Shown here one piece after another: positions 35,301 through 51,983 of a stretch of DNA of 64,000 nt; position 1 is the first letter of the stretch; every line of letters begins with the position of its first letter. The stretch is from Malus domestica (lineage: Eukaryota; Streptophyta; Magnoliopsida; Rosales; Rosaceae), in assembly GCF_042453785.1 (NCBI RefSeq), contig NC_091674.1, forward strand, positions 24,506,001-24,570,000, read 5' to 3'. The translations under genes and the position numbers were made by a program. The notes beneath the pieces were generated by a model. The model saw only the letters and a program-made list of their open reading frames with translations. It searched no databases and was not told the DNA's origin.

Positions 35301-37668
35301 CCATAGTTTTGTTACTAACGACATATTTGTGACTCTATCATAGATACTCAAGTTGGCTGTCATCTGGACTGACTGCTCATAAGATGGGTCAAACCGGCTC
35401 CAAATCTGGTTCTGAATGGGCTACTGCAGCTGTTCCTGATGATTTTATATATGTATGCTTCATGTCTTGATTTTACTAATATAAAATAGCGTCTAAAATG
35501 CACTAAATCCATGCATGGCTAAGAGGGTAAAATAAGACTAAAAGTCTTCTTGGACTTGTATAAACTTGTGAAAAGACTTCACATATTCTGTAATGTAATT
35601 GGATCGTGCCACATCTCACCAATATACATCAGTTATGAATCTTAATACAGAGACTGACACATGTTGGTTTTGCAGATTATTCATGATACAGACCGGCTGT
35701 ACAAGGTGGTTTGTGGTGACTTCCTCGGGCATGTACTTAAGCTTCTTTCTTCTTGTCCTGCCGATGTTCTAGATCTCGTAAAACAGAGCCTTTTACAAGG
35801 AGGAAAATTATTGAATGATTTAGTGCCTCAAGTTATCAACACAATTGTAGAGGCACTAGTTGAAAAATCTGCTGCGGTAAGTTTTGATTGATTAAGAACT
35901 TCTCCAAGAGAGACTCTAATTTTTTGTTAAACTAGCAAGTGAACAGTGTCAAAAAACTATTTTAGCTACTCAGTTCAACTTTCATCTCCGGCAAGAGCCT
36001 ATTTTAGCAACTTTGAATATTTTATTATTAACAATTCAAACCCAACCCACTCATTTCCTAAAACACCCTTTTCTCTCTTCCATTTCTCCTTGCTCAAGGG
36101 TCCACCCTTGAGTTTTATTATTTTGGTAATATTTAGCACGTGAACAGTTGCTCTCTAAATATAAAGAGTGACTCTTCATTTTGCCATAATAGTCTTTTAC
36201 AGCATCTCTTGGAGATGAAATTTTTAAGTTTGACTATTTAAAATAAAGTTGGCCTGTTTTACAGCATCTCTTGGAGATGCTCTAAGAATATATTTTGGGC
36301 TAATCGTGCAATGCAATAAACTGGACCCCTTGGTTTTGCACACACCTTTAAAAATGTGAAGCTGGGTGATGGGTTTAAACATCATGTGAGAGATATATCC
36401 TGGTGCTCTGTTTTGGGTCTTTAACGGATTTTCTTAATTTATCATTTCCTGTCTTGTGAAGTCTATATTCGTTTTGATGTTACCTTCCTTAAAAAAATGT
36501 AGGAATTGGCACAGCTAAAGGGAATAACTGCAACGTACAGGGTGACTAATAAGCCTCTTCCCGTCAGACATTCACCCTATGTGGCAGGAGTATTGCGTCC
36601 CCTGAGGGTATGCGGCCTTCTATCTTTATGGCTAAAATTGGCATCATGTTCCGAAACAAGTGAATGGTTTTTACTTTTATTTTTCCTTCCCTACTGTTTT
36701 CAGTTAATAGATTTAGCTGTAGCAATAATCTAGGGTCCCATCTTGCAAAACTGGGTCTTTCAGAAATTCAGATGAGGTGGAATACAGTGTCAGTCTTATT
36801 GCTCTTACCACTCATAGGATATGGAAGAGACATTTAATTCTTGCACTTACGATCACATGTTTTAGTGCTATCGGATCCCTGTGGTAACATTTTTCTTTAC
36901 TCCAAGTAAAACCGATTAGCTGTGGAAATTTTTTTTGCCTTGTGCTAAATGGACTTGGTAAAACAGACATAACTGTTTTTAACGTTGTTTTAGATGGATT
37001 TTTAATTTGCAAAGTATGGAACATCTTTTGATCTTCAGAATGTGCACCCTGAATTTTATTCCAAATTATGAAATATATACTGAACAAGCAACAACTCTCA
37101 GGCCTTTTTGGAAGGAGAACGAGCTACAAAGTATCTTACTAGGGATGCTATCAACGAAGTGCTGCTCAATGCTGCAACTGAGATTACTGGTCGTTATTAT
37201 GAGCAAGCTTCCAATGTCGTCAGCGTGGTTAGTGTCCGGATGCTGAAATGGCCCTTCAAATACATAACCTTCTGCAATTCATACTTGTTGAATTCTAAAC
37301 TCCTAACTATCATGATCAGACTAGGAAAATGGAGACTTCGCTCCAGAGAATAAGGCAAGGTGCACAAAGACGAGGCGGAGCAAGTTCAGATGTTTCTGAT
37401 CAAAATGTGTCCGACACTGACAAGATATGCATGCAAATTTTCCTCGACATTCAGGTAAGAACTGGCCTCCGTTATCCATCTATGTTGTTGGGCAAACGGC
37501 TAACAAATTATTGACTTAATACAAGATGATTAATGGTGACGTATATGGTTGTCAGGAGTATGGCCGTAACCTTGCTGCCCTCGGTGTTGACGTTTCCAAT
37601 ATTGAGGCATACCGTTCCTTGTGGGAATGTGTTGCTCCTCCAGAGAGGAAAAGTGTGATTGATTTATG
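32382..37668 (+). CDS. COG2: Conserved oligomeric Golgi complex subunit 2
   Basis: Subunit of the COG tethering complex, which captures retrograde vesicles at the Golgi and so keeps glycosylation enzymes in place. Twelve exons: 32382-32837, 33145-33351, 33751-34087, 34599-34760, 34846-34945, 35046-35261, 35344-35452, 35676-35876, 36503-36607, 37102-37227, 37320-37454 and 37555-37668. They join in frame to 755 aa, about the length of the Arabidopsis protein. The N-terminal COG2 domain is clear (LFSDPLDSHPLWFKP near residue 15, then a predicted coiled coil around 60-150 ending near LELLLDTFHVVSKVEKLI). The C-terminal part from about 560 (the AELAQLKGITATYR block) to the end matches the conserved C-terminal domain. 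The start at 32382 gives MADP...; an upstream in-frame GTG is not credible. All introns are GT-AG. Intron 1 has a 31-bp duplication and intron 8 a MITE. Confidence 0.95.
33066..33127. repeat. 31-bp tandem duplication in COG2 intron 1
   Basis: The unit 'cgcaatgttgttttgatttt' plus 'tgttcccatt' occurs twice back to back, just 17 bp before the intron 1 acceptor at 33144. It may alter the branch-point or polypyrimidine region. Confidence 0.9.
35890..36288. mobile_element. Probable MITE in COG2 intron 8
   Basis: The left end 'aacttctccaagagagact' (35898) pairs with the inverted right end 'agcatctcttggagatgctctaa' (36262-36284). The block 'ttttacagcatctcttggaga' also appears at 36194, so the right end is duplicated. 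Interior is AT-rich without coding capacity. The target duplication was not resolved. Confidence 0.6.
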
Positions 37669-37669
37669 A

Positions 37670-39630
37670 AGTTGGGCATTCAGCCCTTCCCGATTTGTAA
37701 GTGTACTTTCTTGCTTTCCAAATTCAAAGAATTTTGTTATAAGTTGATTAGTTGTGAAGTGGTTATGCTTATTGCAAGAGGTTTATTAATAATAATTTCT
37801 CCAAAGATTAAATTAGATTCTTAAAACAACCACTCTTAAATTAGTTTCTTAAAACCACCATTCTTTGCTTCTCCCCATGCACAAAGTTGAAGCTCATGTA
37901 CCAAATTCATGGAGAGCAACTTATATGGAATGAGTTCACCGTCATGTGGCCTTCCAATTTAGTAATATATTGGCATATGGAGAAAAACTTGCATTTTGGT
38001 AATATGTTATTGGATAAACGATGCCACATGACATTAAATCCGTTCCATATAAACTTTTTAAAACTGATGAAGGTACCAAATTGAAGCCTCTATGCATGGG
38101 CCTAGGGTCTGATGTCCTTCAAACCAACTTATTATACTAATTTTTCCTTTCGGAAAAACAAAAACTTATTTAACTAATTTTTTTTTTTGTAACGGGCTGA
38201 TGTGATGATGTAAAATTTATGTTCTTTTTTTCGGTCAAACAAGAGAACTTCCATTAAATTAAAACTAGTACAAGACCCAAAAAGAGTCGGGGCAAAATGA
38301 GAACTGCAACCTAAGAAACAACAAGAGTCCCACACAAGTTTAGGTCTGAAGGTTGCAAAAACAAACAAAAAACCTAATCTCAAGCAGCATAAACCAAACT
38401 CCCGCCAGCTTCATATCCTCGGAGGAAGTCAAACTCCGAACCGACAAGGTAAACATCAGATCCAAGTCCCCTTCTCGAACTCTTGTAATGATATACAAAG
38501 AAAGTATCTTATGGGTAGAAAGTGAGGCTAAGGGGATATGTAAAATACTTTTAATGTGGTGGAGACTACATAACACAGCCTCAATGAGGATTTGGCATAT
38601 GCCGGTTTGGGGAGGGGAAGTGAGGGACAGAAGTGGATCTGATATCCAATTTTTTTATCGGAGCTTGCCGATTCGAGCACATGGTGGGGTGGATATTGAA
38701 TATCACTACTAAGGAGGAGGGAGGAAGGAAATTTAAAAGCAAAAAGCAGACAAAAAATGCCGAATAAGGGGCATGAAGCCCAAATCTGAGACAAACTTAG
38801 AGGATAGTTGAGACTTGGCTCAAAGAAGAACTGAGATGAAACTCAAGGGAGAACCGAGAATAAAAATGAAGGAAGAAGACTGGAAAGGAGGAAGGAAGAT
38901 GAGGTGGGATGCAAGGAGGGGAAGGGGCAGAGGAGATGGGAGGGGAGGAAAAGAGGGAAAAGGGCAAAGGAGAGGGGAGGGAAGGAGGAGGAAAAATGAG
39001 GGAGTAGTGGGTTGCCGCCTACCCCAAGCAAGAGCAGGGGGCGGCGGCTGAAACTTTGAAACTGGCGTTGGGTTTCTTCTGGATCTGGGTTTTGAAGCTC
39101 ACATACAGAGAGGACAAGTCTCATTTCGAATTTGATGCAAATCATTTACCCATTTCATGCCTCATTTATTCATAACAAAAAATAAATTTTCACCTCATCT
39201 AATAACAAAAAAAATTAGTGTAGGAAGTCGGTGCCACTAGATTGAGAGAGATTTTTCAATATCCCCGAAATCCAAAGCGATATGCCACATTATTATACAA
39301 GTGGTGGAAATTTTTTTTTTTTAAGTATCCCTCTAATTGTATAATTACATGCGATGTACTGGTCGAGAGATATTGAAAAATGTCTCATAGTTTGGAGAGA
39401 TCTTTCATTGTGTGTGAAACAAGGGTGGTACACCATATGTCACACAAATGATGAGATACTTGTGTTAAAAAAATTAACAACTTATAAAATAAAAAATTTC
39501 TCAACTATATAATTGCATGTGGTGTACCACCCATATTCTGAGCATAATGAAAAATTTCTCCATAATTTGAAATCATTATTCACAAAATTGAGGCCTACCA
39601 TGTACCAAAATTGAAATCTCCGTGTACCCA
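37670..39630. other. Intergenic region with LINE-tail-like sequence
   Basis: No gene is visible. On the minus strand 38225-38300 resembles the end of a LINE ('tttaatttaatggaag' before a poly-A, seen as poly-T near 38224). Upstream of it, on the same strand, 38400-39150 might be its body, but no reverse transcriptase motif could be read. A purine-rich tract (38815-39000) gives spurious charged frames. The part at 39170-39620 is decayed AT-rich sequence. Confidence 0.4.
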
Positions 39631-39739
39631 AATTGTCACATCCCGGCTAGGGTCCACCACACCCCAGGTCCGTTCCACCACCGTAGCACGATATTGTCCG
39701 CTTTGAGCTTACCATTCCCTCACGGTTTTGTTTTTTGGA

Positions 39740-39830
39740 AACTCACGAACAACTTCCCAGTAGGTCACCCATCCTGGGAGTGCTCTGGCCTCTTTCTCGC
39801 TTAACTTCGGAATTTCCTATGGAATTCGAA
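39740..39830 (-). other. 5S rRNA-like domain of the Cassandra 3' LTR
   Basis: This is the second copy of the 5S-like segment, with 'TTCCGAAGTTAAGCG' and 'CAGGATGGGTGACCTACTGG' on the minus strand. The C box is closer to genuine plant 5S here than in the other LTR. Confidence 0.85.
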
Positions 39831-40044
39831 GTCAATGAGCTCCCAAAAAGCCTCGTGCTAGGTAGGAATGTGAATATACATTTAAGAATCACTCCTCTGG
39901 GACGTCGGCACATTTCTGGCCAGAAATTGGCTTTGATACCATTCTGCCACATCCCAGCCAGGGTCTACCACACCCTGGGCCCGTTCCACCACCGTAGCAC
40001 GATATTGTTCGCTTTGAGCTTACCATTCTCTCACGGTTTTGTTT

Positions 40045-40140
40045 TTTGGGAACTCACGAGCAACTTCCCAGTGGATCACCCATCCTGGGAGTGCTCTAGC
40101 CTCCTTCTCGCTTAACTTCGGAGTTCCTATGGAATCCAAA
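40045..40140 (-). other. 5S rRNA-like domain of the Cassandra 5' LTR
   Basis: On the minus strand it contains 'AACTCCGAAGTTAAGCG' followed by 'CAGGATGGGTGA' and 'CTGGGAAGTT'. These match the box A and box C parts of the plant 5S rRNA internal promoter. In Cassandra elements this region is known to recruit RNA polymerase III. The bases between the two boxes differ from true 5S, so it is not a functional 5S gene. Confidence 0.88.
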
Positions 40141-40702
40141 GCCAATGAGCTCCTAAAAGGCCTCGTGCTAGATAGGGATGTGAATATACATTTAAGGATC
40201 ACTTCCCTGAGCGATGTGGGATGTTACACAAATCGGCATTCGTCATCCCAAAAATCAATGGAATTGGTTACTTAATTCCCGTGAAATATTACCAAGGAGT
40301 TTCTTTTAGGGAGCATTTTTGCTCACCACTATTTAATGTGGTGTATGCTCAGCACCCTATTTATCACCGTACTAGTATATTCAAATCAAACCACTGCTAA
40401 AATTCTATCGCATGAAAAATCACTAAGAATAAGATGAATGGACAGCTAGAGAAAATCTCAACCTAATTAAACCCTTATAAACAAAAAAAATTGGCCAAAG
40501 CGATTATTTTTCTAATCTCAATTGCATAAATGATTAGTTTTCAATATGTCGGCAATGTTCATCGACATGACGATCAATTTTGATTTCGATCATTGTAGCA
40601 ATCGAAATATAAAAAATAATCAATTTGGCCGATTTACGAAAAATGGATCAATAAATATATATACACTATATATATACACAAGAGCACTGCAACTGCATAT
40701 TG

Positions 40703-41125
40703 TCACTGCATCATGATTCTGAACTCTTCAAAACTGATCAAACCATCCCCATTCAAATCATACCGTTGGATCATCACCTTGCACTCATCAATGGACTTGG
40801 ACTCACCCAGCTTGCTCAGCATTCTCTTCAAGCTGCTAGGTGTAATAAACCCACACCTCTCCACATCGTACACCTCAAAAGCCTCCCTTAAACCCTTCAC
40901 TTTCTCCTCCTCTTTCCCTCCTTCCATTAACCCCACAAGATCCTCCAAACCCAGCAACCCGTCTCCATCCGAGTCCAGCATTTCCACCGCCACCTCCGCC
41001 TCGTTCTGCAGCAGCTCTCCTCCCATCAACCCTAGCCGGCGCCTCAGCTCCGAAGGCGAAATCTTTCCATCACCATCTTCGTCAAAGTATCGGAAAACAC
41101 GTTCATATCCTTTGTCACTTTCCAT
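40703..41125 (-). CDS. Calmodulin-like calcium-binding protein (CML)
   Basis: Intronless gene for a 140-aa protein built of EF hands, a calcium sensor that would bind target proteins after a Ca2+ rise. Loop 1 is at residues 15-26 (DEDGDGKISPSE), loop 2 at 51-62 (DSDGDGLLGLED) and loop 4 at 123-134 (DLNGDGLISFEE). Loops 1 and 4 have all expected ligands; loop 2 ends in D instead of E. Loop 3 (87-98, DVERCGFITPSS) is degenerate: position 5 is Cys and position 12 is Ser where Glu is needed, so it probably does not bind calcium. There is no myristoylation signal (starts MESDK). It resembles the short plant CMLs of the CML19/30/31 type, from memory. An equally long frame on the opposite strand is a shadow. 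The gene ends 475 bp from the Cassandra element. Confidence 0.93.
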   Translation of the reverse strand: MESDKGYERVFRYFDEDGDGKISPSELRRRLGLMGGELLQNEAEVAVEMLDSDGDGLLGLEDLVGLMEGGKEEEKVKGLREAFEVYDVERCGFITPSSLKRMLSKLGESKSIDECKVMIQRYDLNGDGLISFEEFRIMMQ

Positions 41126-41686
41126 TCACAAGTGATATCTATAGGGTTTCAAATACAGGACCTCGGATGCAAAGATATATACGCTAAACGATTACATAAA
41201 GTTATGAAAAACCTAACTGAATTCGCTTGCAATGAAACAATATTATTGCAGCCATGCAGGCATATATATATATATATATATCATTTCTGGACCGACTTAT
41301 TGCCATGTTCTATGATCATGGGGAAGTTGCTGTGAGTTTTCTGGACATTAATTTGCACGAAATGAAACATTCAAAAAAGGGAGGAAAATATAAATAAAAA
41401 TAAAGAAATGACTCCGCACAGAGTCATGTGTGAGGCAAAGAGGAAGAATAGTTGAGAGGGAAGAAACGCAGAAGCAGATTTTGCAAAGGAAGAGGGAGAA
41501 GTTCAACGATCTAGAAAGAGAGACTAGTAGTTTCATGTTTGTGGTCAACATCCTACTGCTTCTGACTTTTTGAGAAAGTGATTATTATTTCAGACACATA
41601 TGTCTGACTACGTTGTACACACGCGTATATGACGCGAAATCATTTTGTGCGTATTGCGTGGCATAGTGCATGAGATATACTCATAT

Positions 41687-41884
41687 GGAATAGGATCCTC
41701 TCCGGATCATTTTTGTGGATCAATAATTTATGCCCATTCATCGTATATTATGTGGTTAGAAATTATTTTAAAATTTTATTTAAAATTAAATATAAATAAT
41801 ATTTAACGAAAACTGACTGCACGATGTACGATGAACAAACACAATTAATTGATCATCGGATCTCCACAAAGAGGATCCTTGTCC
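41687..41884. mobile_element. MITE, 198 bp, 9-bp target duplication
   Basis: The ends GGAATAGGATCCTCT and, inverted, GGACAAGGATCCTCT define terminal repeats, with 'ccggatcatttttgtggatc' paired to 'gatcatcggatctccacaa' further in. TACTCATAT flanks both sides (41678-41686 and 41885-41893). A 9-bp duplication fits a Mutator-like MITE. Confidence 0.85.
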
Positions 41885-42147
41885 TACTCATATTAACAAT
41901 CTATACCCACAACTTTTAGTTTAGGAGGAAAACGTCAGGAGAGCAGTTTGATTATGTGGCTTGTCCGACTTTAATATGTGGATAATGTTAGAGGATTTTT
42001 TTTTTTAAGGATGACAACTCGTGGCAAGTCACGGTTAGACTCATCAGCTTAGAGCCTCAAATTCGAAACCTCCTTGTTTTTTGTATTTTGGAAGCTAGAA
42101 TCCGCACATTTACCATTGGGCCATTGTAAAGAAAAACTATTGGAGAG

Positions 42148-42262
42148 ACCATCTTTTTAAACTATAATTATAAGCCACATGATGTGACGGTTAAACATTT
42201 AAAGAATGAATCTAACCATCAATTGCCACATCATGTGATTTATAAAATATAATTTAAAATAA
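42148..42262. repeat. Short palindromic repeat
   Basis: The sequence 'tttaaactataattataagc' followed by 'cacatgatgtgacggtta' is mirrored by 'taaccatcaattgccacatcatgtgatttataaa'. This is probably a small decayed MITE. Confidence 0.5.
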
Positions 42263-42330
42263 CGGTTTTTCTAGCATCACCCGATTGTATAACATGTGAT
42301 GAGAAGACTCTTTTGACATGCTTATAAAAA

Positions 42331-42484
42331 AGGGAACTTTAACGAAAAGCACCTGGTACTGTTCACTTTAACGAAAAACCACATTTTTACACTAAAAAGT
42401 CAATCATGTTACTATTTATTTTACCCTTTATTTTGTCCTTATCATTAAAACTCAAAGTTTTTAAGCCCTTTTCATTAGTTTTCC
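42331..42484. mobile_element. MITE, about 154 bp, 9-10-bp target duplication
   Basis: It starts AGGGAACTTTAACGAAAAG and ends CTTTTCATTAGTTTTCC, an imperfect inverted pair. TTATAAAAA(A) occurs on both sides (42322-42331 and 42485-42494). The interior 'ttaacgaaaaaccacatttttac' is shared with the MITE at 27399-27542. Confidence 0.85.
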
Positions 42485-43392
42485 TTATAAAAAATGAGAC
42501 CCGTGCATTAGAGATTATCCTAGATGGAAGAGATTCTCGTTGATTAAAAAAAAATGAAAGTGCAGATTATACATGTTATACAAGAACAATATTGTTTTTC
42601 TTCCACGCGTTGTGATGCAAAATTCAGTTGTCATTTATCCAGATTGATCCATAAAGAATACTAGTTTAGTCAAATCCTTCATGTCAAACTTATTAAATTA
42701 TTCTTTGATGACCTGTCAATCATGAGCAATTATCTTTCTTATTAAAGTTTTTAATTTAATTGGTGATGATAATAAACACGAACATCGACTCAGAATTTGA
42801 ATTTACATCCAATAATTTTTTTTAACATAAGAGATATTTTACATTAAATTTATTTGAACTACAAAGAAATTTTTTTTTGAATTTAGGTGCTTAGAGGGAA
42901 CACATTACTTTAACCAACCTGATTAAGTTTAGATTTGCAATTTAATCATATGATAGAATCAGAAGAATATATTACAAAATCAACTAAAAAAGCATTAGAA
43001 AATTTTCCTACATTCACCATTTCATAAAATAAGAATATAAATATTGAAGGAAGATAAGGTATAACAAACATTTTCATCAAAAGCGCTTTTAGTTATTTTA
43101 AAAGCACTTCCAAACAAGTCCTATAACGCCAAAGATATCTTCCCGCTACAAAATTTCCACCCTGAGCCTTTGCTTGTACATCTAATTCACTGATATACAT
43201 GGAGGTTATCAGGGAAATGCTACAATTACCTACTTCACTTTCTAATTTTCAGATCCCTTTGATCTGACAACCATCCACACGTTGAGTCTTGCTGAATTAT
43301 CATTTGTCTGGCTGTTCCTCGAGCTCTATCGGATTATGTTGTTTCTCGGGGATTTTTTCAGAAGTTCAGGGAACTGTTTTCGCCTCTAGCGA

Positions 43393-50260
<6,868 letters not shown>

Positions 50261-50574
50261 TTGGGCGGACGCGCTTCGTTTAAACGGAGCTGGGTAGAAA
50301 GAGTGGTAAACAGATAAACCCCCCAAAACCCCTAATTGCATGAGCGTGGTGGTGGACGTTTCGGAGGCCCGAAACGGCGAAACGAAACCCCGGAAATCTG
50401 GAGGCTGTTGGGGTTTGCTGAGAAGCGGGAAACGGGAGGAGGGAGGGAGAGTGCAGAGTGGGGAGTGAGGATTTTAGAGGATTTTTGTAGGCTTCTGAAA
50501 TATCTCTCTTATCATTTTTGGAAGAATGAAGGTGATAAAGCACTCCCACGTGTGAGTGGGTTTTGAACATAAAA

Positions 50575-51980
50575 ATTTAAATTTTGACAGCTTATATGGC
50601 ATGACACTTTGACATCTTTTTAAGTTTTGTTTTTCAGTCGATATGTCAAATTAAATTATTATTTTATTAAATAAATTATTAAACTAATTAAAATTTAATA
50701 AAGGACATTTAAAGTTTAATCAGTAATCTGTTCACCTTCCGTGATTGAAAAGAAGAAAAAAGTAGAATAATTGCATCGATCAACTCAACATTAATTATTA
50801 TAAATGATTAAACTAATTAAAAATTAATAAAAAAAACATTTGAAGCTGCTGTTGAATTTGATAGCAACCTCTTTTGCTGCCAATCCATGTCATTGCTATA
50901 TAAGATTTAGCACTTCGTTTGGAGAATATTAGTGTGATCTTTTTTTACGGCTATAGTTGATATATACATTTTGACATCTTCTTTAGAAATGCTCTTAGTG
51001 CCTTTTTTTTTCTCTTATTATTATTACCAATTTTCTTTGATTGAAACCAAAATAAATGAACAAATACAAGCGATATTGAAAAATAGCAAGTTTCTATGTA
51101 CGATCAGTCGCATGTCGCCTTTCTTTCATAAATTTAGGTTGTTAATCACACAATTGTGTGTGCGGCCGCATAACCACTTGGGCTGACGGGCAGGCAATAT
51201 AATTTGCCATGGAAGAAGAATTTAAACACACAATCTCATATGCATAAATGCTCTTAACCAGCTCAATCACAAATCTCACGCTAAAAAATAGCTAAACTAC
51301 GTAATGACTGTTTTCGAATGTGAATAACGACTCTGTTGTAAAATAGTGGGTATGTTTGCCCATATGTATATAGTAACCCTTTCACAAGTTTAATAATGTC
51401 ATTTGTTTGTTTTCTATGTGGTTGCTCTATAAATAGAACACTGCATTTGATCAAATTAGACTTGAAGAGAAAAACAACTAATAGTAATAATATACATCAC
51501 TTCCTTTGCAATCATTTTGTGTTGGTATGATATTTTGCAACTCGCTTCTGTTCCTAGCAAATGTTATCTCTCTAACTTTTACCTATTTATAACAGACTCC
51601 TCAATTATTATCTTTTTCGCATAGATGTTAGCGGTTGGATTTCAATGTGTCAATTTTTGTGGTGAGTGTTTGAAAATTCTAAGCAAGCATTTTCCAGAGA
51701 GCAGGACTTGTACTTGCACGAGCTATTCATATTGATGTAGTGGTAAACCGGTAAATTCACATTGGATGAAAATATCCTTGGTGTCAAAAGATATGAAGGT
51801 ACAACAACACATGCATCATATGAAATAATCTGATACAATTCTTTTTATGTCCTTAAGATTAAAATTACACTCATCCAAACATGGTACGGTAACCATTGCA
51901 GCAGCAACTGCAAGAAATCCCTGAGCGTGGTAATCTTCCGGTGTCGGGAAATAACTACAGGTCCCCGGTTGCACAAGCAC
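50575..51980. other. Intergenic region between RNJ and CPI1
   Basis: The RNJ promoter should lie in the first few hundred bases on the minus strand. The rest is AT-rich. A 'aaactaattaaaatttaataaa' motif recurs near 50690 and 50820. No gene or clear transposon was found. The CPI1 3' UTR should extend from 51983 downward. Confidence 0.4.
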
Positions 51981-51983
51981 TAG

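Larger units (their letters stand above)
39634..40228 (-). mobile_element. Cassandra-type TRIM retrotransposon
   Basis: A complete small LTR element of 595 bp. On the minus strand the 5' LTR runs 40228-39945, starting TGTAACATCCCACATCG. A primer-binding site TGGTATCAAAGCC (39941-39929), complementary to initiator Met-tRNA, follows after 3 bases. The 3' LTR runs about 39910-39634 and ends GGGATGTGACA. The perfect 5-bp duplication CAAAT flanks it (39629-39633 and 40229-40233). Each LTR carries a 5S rRNA-like segment. It has no coding capacity and must move with proteins from other elements. The internal part is only about 34 bp and the first bases of the 3' LTR and the polypurine tract appear to be missing, so it is a deletion derivative. 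LTRs differ at several positions. Confidence 0.93.

Noticed and set aside
38815-39051. 78-codon Arg/Gly/Glu-rich frame
   Set aside because: It is a translation of a purine-rich low-complexity tract with no start context or conservation signal.
39740-40140. 5S rRNA gene array
   Set aside because: The sequence between the boxes differs from 5S rRNA and the copies lie in LTRs with a primer-binding site between them, so it is Cassandra.
40713-41135. A 140-codon open frame on the plus strand, antisense to the CML gene
   Set aside because: It mirrors the EF-hand gene exactly. It is Ser/Pro-rich with no domain, as expected of the antisense of a GC-biased coding exon.
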